This document shows positions 44,091 to 50,349 of a stretch of 51,445 nucleotides of DNA, piece by piece. The stretch is taken from the NCBI GenBank assembly GCA_024685175.1, contig JAIKWD010000020.1:1-51445 (forward strand), read 5' to 3'. Each line of letters begins with the position of its first letter. Within the stretch, counting starts at the first letter, position 1. The DNA is from Bacteroidales bacterium (GTDB taxonomy: Bacteria > Bacteroidota > Bacteroidia > Bacteroidales > WCHB1-69). The translations under genes were made by a program, and so were the position numbers. The notes below the pieces were generated by a model, which worked only from the letters and a program-made list of their open reading frames with translations, was not told where the DNA came from and made no database searches.

Positions 44091-45122
44091 CTAATTCCTA
44101 ATCCTAGCAGCGTTTTTCCTTCTCAGCAGCAGGTAGATGAAGTACGGGGCGCCGGCGAGGGCGGTGATGCTACCCACAGGAAGTTCGGACGGGGCGGCGA
44201 TGGTGCGCGCAAGCGTGTCGGCCACCAAGAGGAAAAAAGCCCCGAAGAAGATAGAATAGGCGAACAACTTACGGTTGTCGCTGCCGAACATCAACCTAAT
44301 GATATTGGGGATGATCAGTCCTATGAAGCCGATGACGCCGCAGAAGGAGACCACCACGCCTATCAAGATGGAGGAAGCAATCAGGACCACATAAGTCGTT
44401 TTCTGCGTATCCACGCCGATGCTTTGGGCGGACTCGACGCCCATCTGCATTATATTCAAGTCTTTGGCATAATAAAACAGCACCACAAACACGGCTATCA
44501 TCACAGGGATAAGCCACGCGATCTCGCCCCACGAGACTGTGGCCAGACTGCCCATCGTCCAGAAGTAGATTTTCTGCATTGACTGTTGGTTGATGACCAC
44601 CAGCAGCGTGATAACGGAGGATATGAGGAAGTTGAGGGCGATGCCGGTAAGCAGAAGTGTCTGCGTGGACTTTTGACCCGAGATGCGCCCTACGGCCATA
44701 ATGAACACCAATGTGAGCAAGGCGGTGAAGAGTGCGGGCAGGGTGATGCCGAGCAGGGCCACGTCCCAACCCAATATGATAGCGATGGCGGCGCCAAGGG
44801 ACGCGCCCGACGAGATGCCGAGGACATAGGGGTCGCAGATAGGGTTGCGGAAGATACTCTGGAACACGCAGCCGCAGACGGCCAACGAGGCACCCGCCAC
44901 CAAACTCATCACGATACGGGGCAGTCGCAACTGCCAAATGGCCGTGTCATAGAAGGCTGGCACGCTGATGTCGCTGGAGATGTGTAGACGATGCAAGAAA
45001 CTACCCCACACCATATTGGCCGGGATATCGATGGCACCGATGAAAACAGCCCCGACCGCGGATGCCAGCAGGACAATGCCAAACAAGATGGGATATAATA
45101 TATGCTTGCCTTGAAGCTTCAT
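44091..45122 (-). CDS. FecCD-type ABC permease (iron/haem/B12 importer)
   Basis: 343 residues from ATG 45122 (MKLQGKHILYP); longer frames upstream overlap the opposite NfuA gene and are rejected. About nine to ten membrane segments. Characteristic segments: LRLPRIVMSLVAGASLAVCGCVFQSIFRNPICDPYVLGISSGASLGAA, read in parts, and the cytoplasmic coupling loop FCGVIGFIGLIIPNIIRLMFG. It forms the channel for siderophore, haem or cobalamin import. No binding protein or ATPase is next to it. The ABC ATPase at 14908 is of the matching class, but that link is only suggestive. Confidence 0.9.
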   Translation of the reverse strand: MKLQGKHILYPILFGIVLLASAVGAVFIGAIDIPANMVWGSFLHRLHISSDISVPAFYDTAIWQLRLPRIVMSLVAGASLAVCGCVFQSIFRNPICDPYVLGISSGASLGAAIAIILGWDVALLGITLPALFTALLTLVFIMAVGRISGQKSTQTLLLTGIALNFLISSVITLLVVINQQSMQKIYFWTMGSLATVSWGEIAWLIPVMIAVFVVLFYYAKDLNIMQMGVESAQSIGVDTQKTTYVVLIASSILIGVVVSFCGVIGFIGLIIPNIIRLMFGSDNRKLFAYSIFFGAFFLLVADTLARTIAAPSELPVGSITALAGAPYFIYLLLRRKNAARIRN

Positions 45123-45152
45123 ATTCTCAGACTGCAAAAATAATAAAAAGGG

Positions 45153-45183
45153 TTGAGGGTACCAATCTTTTTTTGTACCTTTG
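45153..45183 (+). promoter_or_regulatory. Promoter of the nfuA-like/ychF transcript
   Basis: TTG 45153-45155, 20 bases, TACCTTTG 45176-45183, followed 26 bases later by the ATG at 45210. It matches the phylum consensus and supports the chosen start. Confidence 0.7.
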
Positions 45184-45209
45184 CCGCCGCAACGACAAAC
45201 GTAGTAACA

Positions 45210-45458
45210 ATGGAAAATCCCACTCTCGAACAAAAAGTTAGATCCATCATAGAACAAATCCGTCCCTACCTCCAGCAAGATGGTGGAGACGTCGAATTCA
45301 CGGAACTCACCCCGGACAATGTGGTCAAGGTGCGCTTGCAGGGCGCTTGCGGCTCCTGCCCGCACGCCAAGATGACCCTCAAGAACGGTGTTGAACAGAC
45401 CATCAAGCACTATCTTCCCGAAATCGACCACGTGGAAGATGTTGTATTAGGATTTTAA
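45210..45458 (+). CDS. NifU C-terminal domain (NfuA-like) Fe-S carrier
   Basis: 82 residues. The compact domain IIEQIRPYLQQDGGDVEF and GACGSCPHAKMTLKNGVEQTI, with the CxxC pair near residues 52-55, binds a 4Fe-4S cluster at a dimer interface and delivers it to target proteins. The start at 45210 is chosen because upstream codons run through the promoter. The HesB-like degenerate domain of longer NfuA proteins is absent. ychF begins 11 bases after its stop. Confidence 0.92.
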   Translation: MENPTLEQKVRSIIEQIRPYLQQDGGDVEFTELTPDNVVKVRLQGACGSCPHAKMTLKNGVEQTIKHYLPEIDHVEDVVLGF

Positions 45459-45469
45459 ATCTGATTACT

Positions 45470-46567
45470 ATGGGTTTGAAATGTGGAATCGTCGGACTGA
45501 CGAACTCGGGTAAGACAACGATGTTCAACTGCATCTCCAACACGAAGGCTGCGGTTACGGAGTTTGCGTACAGTACAAACAAGTCCAACATCGGCGTGTG
45601 TGCCGTGCCAGACGAGCGGCTCGCCAACATCAACACGTTCATCCAGGCCGACAAGTTGGTCTATGCCAACTTGGACGTGGTGGACATCCCAGGCTTGGCC
45701 AAGGGCGCCAGTCAGGGAGAAGGCATCGGCAACAGCTTCTTGGCCGACGTCCGCCTTTGCGACGCGCTCATCCACGTGTTGCGCTGCTTTGACAACCCTG
45801 CCCTGCCCCACGTGGAGGGCTCCGTCAACCCTGTGCGCGACATCGAGATCGTGGACTTCGAATTGCAATGCAAAGACCTTGAGCAAATCGACCGGAAGAT
45901 TGCCAAGGTGGAGAAGGCCGCCAAGATCGGCGACAAGACCGCCAAGCACGACTATGAGGTGTTGAAGAAATACAAGGAGCATCTCGAGAAGTTCCAGAAC
46001 GTGCGCACTCTTGAAGTCACGGACGACGAGCGCGCCGTGGTTTCCGATATGATGTTGCTCACCGAGAAACCGATGTTGTTCGTTTGCAACGTCAACGACG
46101 AAGATGCCGTTAACGGCAACGCCTATTCCGAGTCGGTCAAAAAGTACGTGGAGGAGAACGGTGGCGAGATGCTGGTCATTGCAGCCAAGATTGAATCCGA
46201 GATTGCCGAGTTGGAGAGCGAAGAGGACCGCAAGGTCTTTTTGGAGGATGTGGGCTTGACTGAGCCGGGTGTAAACAAGGTGATTCGGGCGGCGTACAAG
46301 ATGCTGGACCTCATCTCCTTCTTCACCGTGGGAGGCAAGGAAAACAGGGCGTGGACCATCAAGCGTGGTATGTTGGCCCCACAGGCGGCCAGCGTCATCC
46401 ACAGCGACCTTGAACGCGGCTTCATCCGCGCTGAAGTCATCAAATACGACGATCTCGTAAAACTCGGCTCCGAGCTGAAATGCAAGGAGGCGGGCAAACT
46501 GGCCGTCGAAGGCAAGAACTACGAAGTACAGGACGGAGACATCCTGCACATACGGTTCAATGTATAA
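45470..46567 (+). CDS. ychF: Redox-regulated P-loop ATPase YchF/Obg-like
   Basis: 365 residues, the normal size. P-loop GLTNSGKTTMFNC near residue 9, switch region VVDIPGLAKGASQGEGIGN, the NVNDED position that replaces the GTPase NKxD and favours ATP, and the C-terminal TGS domain (FFTVGGKENRAWTIKRG; HSDLERGFIRAEVIKYDD). YchF binds ribosomes and acts in stress and redox responses. It is probably co-transcribed with the NfuA-like gene. Confidence 0.96.
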   Translation: MGLKCGIVGLTNSGKTTMFNCISNTKAAVTEFAYSTNKSNIGVCAVPDERLANINTFIQADKLVYANLDVVDIPGLAKGASQGEGIGNSFLADVRLCDALIHVLRCFDNPALPHVEGSVNPVRDIEIVDFELQCKDLEQIDRKIAKVEKAAKIGDKTAKHDYEVLKKYKEHLEKFQNVRTLEVTDDERAVVSDMMLLTEKPMLFVCNVNDEDAVNGNAYSESVKKYVEENGGEMLVIAAKIESEIAELESEEDRKVFLEDVGLTEPGVNKVIRAAYKMLDLISFFTVGGKENRAWTIKRGMLAPQAASVIHSDLERGFIRAEVIKYDDLVKLGSELKCKEAGKLAVEGKNYEVQDGDILHIRFNV

Positions 46568-46602
46568 ACACTAACAGCTATTTGCTATCTGCTAATAGCT
46601 AA
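46568..46602. repeat. Heptameric TAGCNNN tandem repeat
   Basis: Reverse strand: TAGCTAT, TAGCAGA, TAGCAAA, TAGCTGT, TAG. Same family as at 17967 and 26707. It sits directly before the tRNA-Gly gene. Confidence 0.65.
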
Positions 46603-46605
46603 TGT

Positions 46606-46678
46606 GCGGTAGTAGCTCAGTTGGTAGAGCGGCGGCTTCCCAAGCCGCAGGTCGCGGGTTCGAACCCCGTCTACCGCT
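46606..46678 (+). tRNA. tRNA-Gly(CCC)
   Basis: GCGGTAG (46606-46612) pairs with CTACCGC (46671-46677), discriminator T at 46678. The anticodon stem GCGGC/GCCGC closes the loop TTCCCAA, anticodon CCC. T-loop GGTTCGAACCC is standard. CCA is not encoded. Its last 27 bases are duplicated at 48807, which identifies it as an integration site. Confidence 0.95.
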
Positions 46679-46766
46679 CAAACGTCTCCAAAACAATCAG
46701 TGTCAGCAACTTACAACGGTGGGTTGCTGACTTCTGTTTTAAAATCGGGACAGAAACGGGACAAAA
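46652..46766 (+). repeat. Left att-like direct repeat (tRNA-Gly 3' end and flank)
   Basis: 115 bases starting in the T-arm of tRNA-Gly and ending with ACAGAAACGGGACAAAA. The first 35 bases (46652-46686) are identical to 48807-48841; the whole copy differs at about 10 positions. It includes the hairpin at 46702-46731. Confidence 0.8.
46702..46731 (+). terminator. Hairpin after tRNA-Gly, likely terminator
   Basis: GTCAGCAAC pairs with GTTGCTGAC, followed by a short T-rich stretch (CTGTTTT). In the second att copy (48853-48890) the stem is extended to a perfect 13 bp. Confidence 0.6.
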
Positions 46767-46824
46767 TGTGGTTTTTCTTGGTAGATTTGATAAACACAAG
46801 TTGTTAAAAATCAGTATATTATAA

Positions 46825-46873
46825 ACAACTCGGTCCTCGAACCAAAAACAAGTTAGTTCGAGGACCGAGTTGT
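46825..46873. repeat. Perfect 18-bp hairpin
   Basis: ACAACTCGGTCCTCGAAC (46825-46842) and its exact complement at 46856-46873, loop of 13 bases. It lies downstream of the reverse-strand gene pair and could be its terminator, although no strong T-tract follows on either strand. Confidence 0.6.
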
Positions 46874-46925
46874 AGTATGTTATCGCGTTGACACAAGCAC
46901 TTCCTACCAAAAGTCCTTTACTATC

Positions 46926-47579
46926 TCAGAGAAAATTCGTCGCCAATCCTATTTCAACTCCGGTTATGCCAGCCTCTTCTATGGCATTCTTCAATCGTTC
47001 TGATATATAACAATTACAATCTAAAGGGAAAAGGTTAAACAAGTCTAATTCGTGGTCAAAAGATTCTGACAAGGCTATTTGATCAAGATGGTAGTCCATT
47101 TTGGCTTCCTTATCCAAACTCATAAGATATTTGTACTCTTCAAAATTTTGAAGAGTTATTGGCTTGCGGGTATTATTGTTTAGCCATTCGGTACTATAAA
47201 AAGTGGATTTCTGATAATCAACCAATTCTGGCAGACGCAAGTCCGAATTATGAAAGAAATAATAATTGTATGTGGTCTTTTTACGTCCAAATACGATAGA
47301 TTCAATGAACTGATGTCCCATTAAATGGTGCCTTTCTAACAAATCCTTGAATTTTGGAGAAACTAAAAAATTGTTGTAACCTGAAAGTCCAAAACAATAG
47401 AGAGAGTCTGTTAATTTTGCATTTCTCTCTAATTCGAATTTTTGAATATTTGGAGAGGAAAACAATCGCCAAGGGGTTCTTAAAATTCTCATTTGAAGTG
47501 GTGTCCAGCAAGAAACTTGGGTTTCCCTAACTTTTCCAATTACATTTAAATCTATTGATTGCGACAACTTGTAATACAT
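46926..47579 (-). CDS. Immunity-like protein (Imm11/DUF1629-like ending), uncertain
   Basis: 217 residues from ATG 47579; a TTG at 47594 abutting the upstream stop is an alternative. No signal peptide, cysteine-poor, soluble. The C-terminal motif CYISERLKNAIEEAGITGVEIG resembles the ending of Imm11/DUF1629-type immunity proteins of polymorphic toxin systems; the first two thirds (YCFGLSGYNNFLVSPKF, YNYYFFHNSDLRLPELVDY) are less recognisable. It directly follows the kinase-fold gene, as an immunity gene follows its toxin. A function as neutraliser of that protein is inferred from this order. It could equally be a conserved hypothetical of unrelated role. Confidence 0.5.
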   Translation of the reverse strand: MYYKLSQSIDLNVIGKVRETQVSCWTPLQMRILRTPWRLFSSPNIQKFELERNAKLTDSLYCFGLSGYNNFLVSPKFKDLLERHHLMGHQFIESIVFGRKKTTYNYYFFHNSDLRLPELVDYQKSTFYSTEWLNNNTRKPITLQNFEEYKYLMSLDKEAKMDYHLDQIALSESFDHELDLFNLFPLDCNCYISERLKNAIEEAGITGVEIGLATNFL

Positions 47580-47594
47580 AATAATAGGCAACAA

Positions 47595-48368
47595 TTATTT
47601 GACAAACTTGACAATACAGTCAATGCAAATGGCCCGTGAAGTAACTTCATCGATGAACACGTTGGCGGGGTGCATATCCTCCAACACCAAACGTTCAGAG
47701 ATATAATTCACACCTTGTCCAGACCAATTGTCACGGAAACCTTTCTCTGTAGCAAGTTCGTCAATCTCTTCCTTGGTCGCAAGACGCTTACAGCGGACAT
47801 ACGGCTGTGTGAGGATGACGCGAAACAGACCGTCGGAATCGCGAGTGAATCCTATAACATGCATAGCTGTTTCAGGGAAGAGATAATTGTGAAGTGCGAT
47901 TGCGTCAAGCGCCTTTTGCGTTGTTGAATAGATGGAAGCCCGCTCCTTTAGCACGGCGGGGGATCCATCCCTATAATACACTTTGGCTTCAGCACCTTGG
48001 GCAATCATCGGACCAAAGCCGTTGCGAATAATATCATCCGAAGCCTCCACCCACAAACGGGAGGCTTTCGCCCATTGTTCAATGAGCTTTTCTTGCAGCT
48101 CGTCTATTTCCCAGTTGCTTGGGACATTCTGGCCGCTTCCAGCATGGCCACCTGCTGTAAGGCTTCCTGCAGCGTAGCTCGCGACGACGGACGCCCCAAT
48201 AAGAGCCGAGCCTGCCTTGCAGAGTCCTGAATGCTCTTGTTGATTAAATCGAGGAAGGTCTGTTGATCCATTTTCTATATCGTTTACGAATTCATCAATA
48301 AGTTGAAGTGTTGACGCTGTGAAGCCTCCATTCTCAATTGCCTCATATATGTCTTGAATACACTTCAT
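47595..48368 (-). CDS. Polyvalent-protein-type kinase-fold protein
   Basis: 257 residues from ATG 48368, preceded by AAAGGAT; the longer frame upstream runs through promoter sequence. N-terminal 70 residues are helical (CIQDIYEAIENGGFTASTLQ), then a glycine/alanine-rich hydrophobic stretch (ALIGASVVASYAAGSLTAGG). From about 125 it is a compact kinase fold: QGAEAKVYYRDGSPAVLKE (nucleotide-binding Lys), HNYLFPETAMHVIGFTRD, TQPYV hinge, LEDMHPANVFIDE (catalytic-loop HxxN) and ICIDCI (metal Asp). I know this as the kinase domain of polyvalent proteins carried by mobile elements. The adjacent partner gene suggests a toxin with immunity or a kinase with modulator. Targets are unknown. Confidence 0.65.
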   Translation of the reverse strand: MKCIQDIYEAIENGGFTASTLQLIDEFVNDIENGSTDLPRFNQQEHSGLCKAGSALIGASVVASYAAGSLTAGGHAGSGQNVPSNWEIDELQEKLIEQWAKASRLWVEASDDIIRNGFGPMIAQGAEAKVYYRDGSPAVLKERASIYSTTQKALDAIALHNYLFPETAMHVIGFTRDSDGLFRVILTQPYVRCKRLATKEEIDELATEKGFRDNWSGQGVNYISERLVLEDMHPANVFIDEVTSRAICIDCIVKFVK

Positions 48369-48382
48369 ATCCTTTTTGTGTG

Positions 48383-48390
48383 CAAAAATA
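48383..48390 (-). promoter_or_regulatory. -7 element for the kinase/partner gene pair
   Basis: TATTTTTG on the reverse strand, 14 bases before the ATG at 48368, supporting that start. Confidence 0.6.
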
Positions 48391-48531
48391 CAAAAATTTC
48401 GGAACGGAAAATCATTGGCGACAAATATTTCCAAACGAATCATTTCTATCTGATTCGTTTGTCTATAATTACTTTTTCAAAATTGCACTGCATAGGGTAA
48501 TTTGGTTTACAATTTTTTGTTGGATTACACG

Positions 48532-48561
48532 CTTTTCGAGTCCAAAAAATGCATATTTTTG
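48532..48561 (+). promoter_or_regulatory. Orphan forward promoter in the element
   Basis: TTT 48532-48534, 19 bases, TATTTTTG 48554-48561. It points away from the gene pair into a stretch with no gene but with a terminator about 95 bases on. Confidence 0.5.
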
Positions 48562-48567
48562 CCGCAA

Positions 48568-48684
48568 ATTTTGTAGCAAAATTTTGCGCTCTTTGAGAAC
48601 ACACAAAAAAATGCACCTCTTTTTTCTTATCGGAAATGGAGCATCGAAACCTTCAATAACTGATTGAAAATCAGTTATTTTTAT
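48568..48684 (+). ncRNA. Candidate small RNA or leader transcript
   Basis: The interval from the expected start point of the orphan promoter to the hairpin-T tract at 48655. An imperfect inverted repeat (GCAAATTTTG/CAAAATTTTGC) lies at its 5' end. The only frame is 18 codons (MHLFFLIGNGASKPSITD, from 48612), overlapping the terminator stem. No known RNA family is recognised. Confidence 0.3.
48655..48684 (+). terminator. Intrinsic terminator, 11-bp stem
   Basis: AATAACTGATT (48655-48665), loop GAA, AATCAGTTATT (48669-48679), followed by T-rich TTTATTGCTTT. Confidence 0.7.
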
Positions 48685-48691
48685 TGCTTTG

Positions 48692-48741
48692 TACTGAGAC
48701 AGAAATGAGACAAAACACAATTAAAATTGGTTTTGTCAAAA
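48692..48741 (+). repeat. Third, degenerate att-flank copy
   Basis: GAGACAGAAATGAGACAAAA (about 48697-48716) parallels GGGACAGAAACGGGACAAAA at the end of both att repeats. As in those copies, it follows a hairpin. GGTTTTGTCAAAA at 48729-48741 recurs beyond the right att copy. Confidence 0.45.
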
Positions 48742-48806
48742 AACATAAGTTATTAACCTGTTGTGAGTTAAAAAAATCGAACGGCATTTGAGGCCGAGCC
48801 CTAAAA

Positions 48807-48921
48807 TCGCGGGTTCGAACCCCGTCTACCGCTCAAACGTCCACAAAACAATCAGTGTCAGCAACTTACAGCGGTAGGTTGCTGACACTGTCTTTAAAAT
48901 CGGGACAGAAACGGGACAAAA
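48807..48921 (+). repeat. Right att-like direct repeat
   Basis: Copy of 46652-46766. It holds the tRNA-Gly T-arm and 3' acceptor strand but nothing of the tRNA 5' part, so it is not a functional tRNA. Its hairpin CAGTGTCAGCAAC/GTTGCTGACACTG (48853-48890) is perfect over 13 bp. Confidence 0.8.
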
Positions 48922-48990
48922 CGAGGGCTTGTCCGGAAAACACATCGGTTGTGAATCCCTAAGATTCAGTGTCATAAAGTGTTGATCGAG

Positions 48991-49045
48991 ATTCGTCTCG
49001 GTTTTATCAAAAACTTTGTGTTTATTCGTCTCGGTTTTGTCAAAA
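48991..49045. repeat. Two direct repeats with 33-base period, possible integrase arm sites
   Basis: ATTCGTCTCGGTTTTATCAA at 48991 and ATTCGTCTCGGTTTTGTCAA at 49024, differing at one base. The core GGTTTTRTCAAAA also occurs at 48729-48741. Arm-type recombinase sites are a possible reading; no recombinase gene is in the window. Confidence 0.5.
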
Positions 49046-49173
49046 TTTATTATTCAAGTTTCGTATGTTTGTTTTTTTGCAATAACTACTTTTCAGTTAG
49101 AATCGTGGATTATTCCTGCCGTGTGCGGATATGAGAGGTCAATCCGTTCGCGAAGCAGCCCGATAGGGCTGAA

Positions 49174-49388
49174 GGGCTCGGTAGCAAATGGGATTTCCAT
49201 GCGCGAGTTTCGCAGGCCGTCAGGCCTGCGGGCAAAAAAACATTAAACCATTAGAGCCTGCGTGTTGTAATGAATATGGATTCCATTGGGATTGTCAAAC
49301 GCGAAACCATCCCCCGCACACCTGACGGCGTGCGTATCCCGTCGCGACCGTCCATTCCTACCGAGCCCGGCAGACCTAACGGCCTGCC
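49174..49388. repeat. REP-like palindromic module in two inverted copies
   Basis: Forward copy: GGGCTCGGTAGCAAATGG (49174-49191) then CGCAGGCC-GTCA-GGCCTGCG (49211-49230). Reverse copy: on the reverse strand GGGCTCGGTAGGAATGG (49352-49368) and CGCACGCCGTCAGGTGTGCGGG (49313-49334, read as two halves), with an extra palindrome GGCAGRCC..GGCCTGCC at 49369-49388. The shared motifs and spacing mark one repeat family. Confidence 0.6.
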
Positions 49389-49934
49389 AGCGCTGCCAGG
49401 TAGTCAGTGATTTGGCGGAACTAGTTGGGCTGGCCGAGGAAAACGTGATGTCAACATCAACGATAAAAAACAGAAATGTATATTGAAAGGCTGGGATAAG
49501 CATAACGACTAAAGGGACAACGGTGCGCTACGGCACGTGAAAATACTGCCGCTATTTGCAATCTCCAATCTGTACGACGAAACTGAAAACACAGCTATGT
49601 ATGCCGAAAAGGCACAACAGGATATAGACCAAATGTAGAAAAACGACACCCCTTTATTTCACATTCCTGAAACTGGTCTTGGTGTCAAAGCCAGCTGACA
49701 GGATCTTCTCCGTGTTTGTGCGACGGTCCTGAACGGGCTCATCCTTGGTCGCCACCAAATAGTTATAGACATTGGTCCAAACGCTCTCGGACGAAAGCAC
49801 CTTTGTGAGCCAAATCATAATAATCGCGGTGTGAATCTTCAATTTGCATACGTAACAATAATGACACTCTATTGTCATACTATCTCACGAATATCAATGA
49901 CCTCGCAAAGATACATTTTTTATAATGGTACTGG

Positions 49935-50104
49935 CTCTGCTCCTTGATTTTCTTGGCGTGGGCGATGTACTCGTCCGAGCCGATGACCATGCGGTTCTGC
50001 TCGTTCACGAGCTTGTTCATCTCGGAACGTATCTGCTTGACGGAGGCCTCCACCTCCTTGCCGTTGATAAAGATGGTGACTCTTCGTGTGCTGCTCTTTG
50101 ACAT
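49935..50104 (-). pseudogene. Truncated phage tail tape-measure protein fragment
   Basis: From ATG 50104: MSKSSTRRVTIFINGKEVE, then SVKQIRSEMNKLVNEQNRM and GSDEYIAHAKKIKE. This is the opening of tape-measure proteins of prophages in this phylum as I remember them. Similarity stops after KKIKEQ near 49935 and the frame ends soon after, whereas the real protein is many hundreds of residues. It is therefore the 5' stub of a lost prophage gene. Confidence 0.6.
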
Positions 50105-50162
50105 AAACTGATGTTTTGGCAAAGTTGGCACAAATGCCCGTCACAGGTTGGGACGGTATAAG

Positions 50163-50195
50163 AAAACCGCAGTCGTGCTGGTTGACTGCGGTTTT
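50163..50195. terminator. Strong 12-bp hairpin, bidirectional terminator
   Basis: AAAACCGCAGTC (50163-50174), loop of 9, GACTGCGGTTTT (50184-50195). A and T runs at both ends suit termination on either strand. It lies just upstream of the tape-measure stub. Confidence 0.75.
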
Positions 50196-50295
50196 GTTTG
50201 CCTTGTTGATGCGACAACGATAGGAACGGTTATGAGGACGTTAGGACGAAATTTGAGTGGATAGCGTGCCCGGTCGCCCAAAAAGAGAAAGCATA

Positions 50296-50319
50296 AAAAA
50301 GAGGACTCAAAAGCCCTCC
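50296..50319 (-). terminator. Terminator of the SUMF1-domain gene
   Basis: Reverse strand: GAGGGCT, loop TTTG, AGTCCTC (one G-U pair), then six T residues. It is about 30-40 bases past the gene end. Confidence 0.7.
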
Positions 50320-50349
50320 TTTCATTTCTCATAGCGTATTGCAATCATG

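Larger units (their letters stand above)
46767..48806. mobile_element. Small integrase-less element in tRNA-Gly
   Basis: About 2.0 kb lying between the two att-like repeats. It is AT-rich relative to the backbone and carries two convergently oriented-to-the-tRNA (reverse-strand) genes, a strong hairpin and an orphan promoter-terminator unit. No recombinase is present, so it is either a remnant of a larger integrative element or one mobilised in trans. The tRNA remains intact on the left. Confidence 0.6.
48922..50101. other. Repeat-rich, decayed region without intact genes
   Basis: About 1.2 kb with frequent stops on both strands. It contains short direct repeats near 49000, palindromic repeat modules at 49174-49388, a small frame ending at 49638 that may be a gene tail (NLYDETENTAMYAEKAQQDI, TPR-like but uncertain), a reverse frame at 49654-49878 of unknown nature, and the tape-measure remnant. 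It looks like a graveyard beside the tRNA-Gly integration site. Confidence 0.55.

Noticed and set aside
44091-45122. FecCD permease and the ABC ATPase at 14908 as one transporter
   Set aside because: Same class, but 29 kb apart and with different neighbours; sequence alone cannot pair them.
45123-45431. N-terminal extension of the FecCD permease
   Set aside because: The extra codons are antisense to the NfuA-like gene and its promoter; MKLQGKH at 45122 is the natural start.
48807-48835. Second tRNA-Gly
   Set aside because: Only the T-arm and 3' acceptor strand are present; D-arm and anticodon arm are missing, so it is an att duplicate.
49016-49503. Small open frames on both strands (76 and 86 codons)
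   Set aside because: They run through palindromic repeat modules, lack start context, and show no protein-like composition.
49654-49878. 74-codon reverse frame with an AraC-like ending
   Set aside because: The AGFDTKTSFRN segment resembles a helix-turn-helix only faintly and the rest matches nothing; probably debris.
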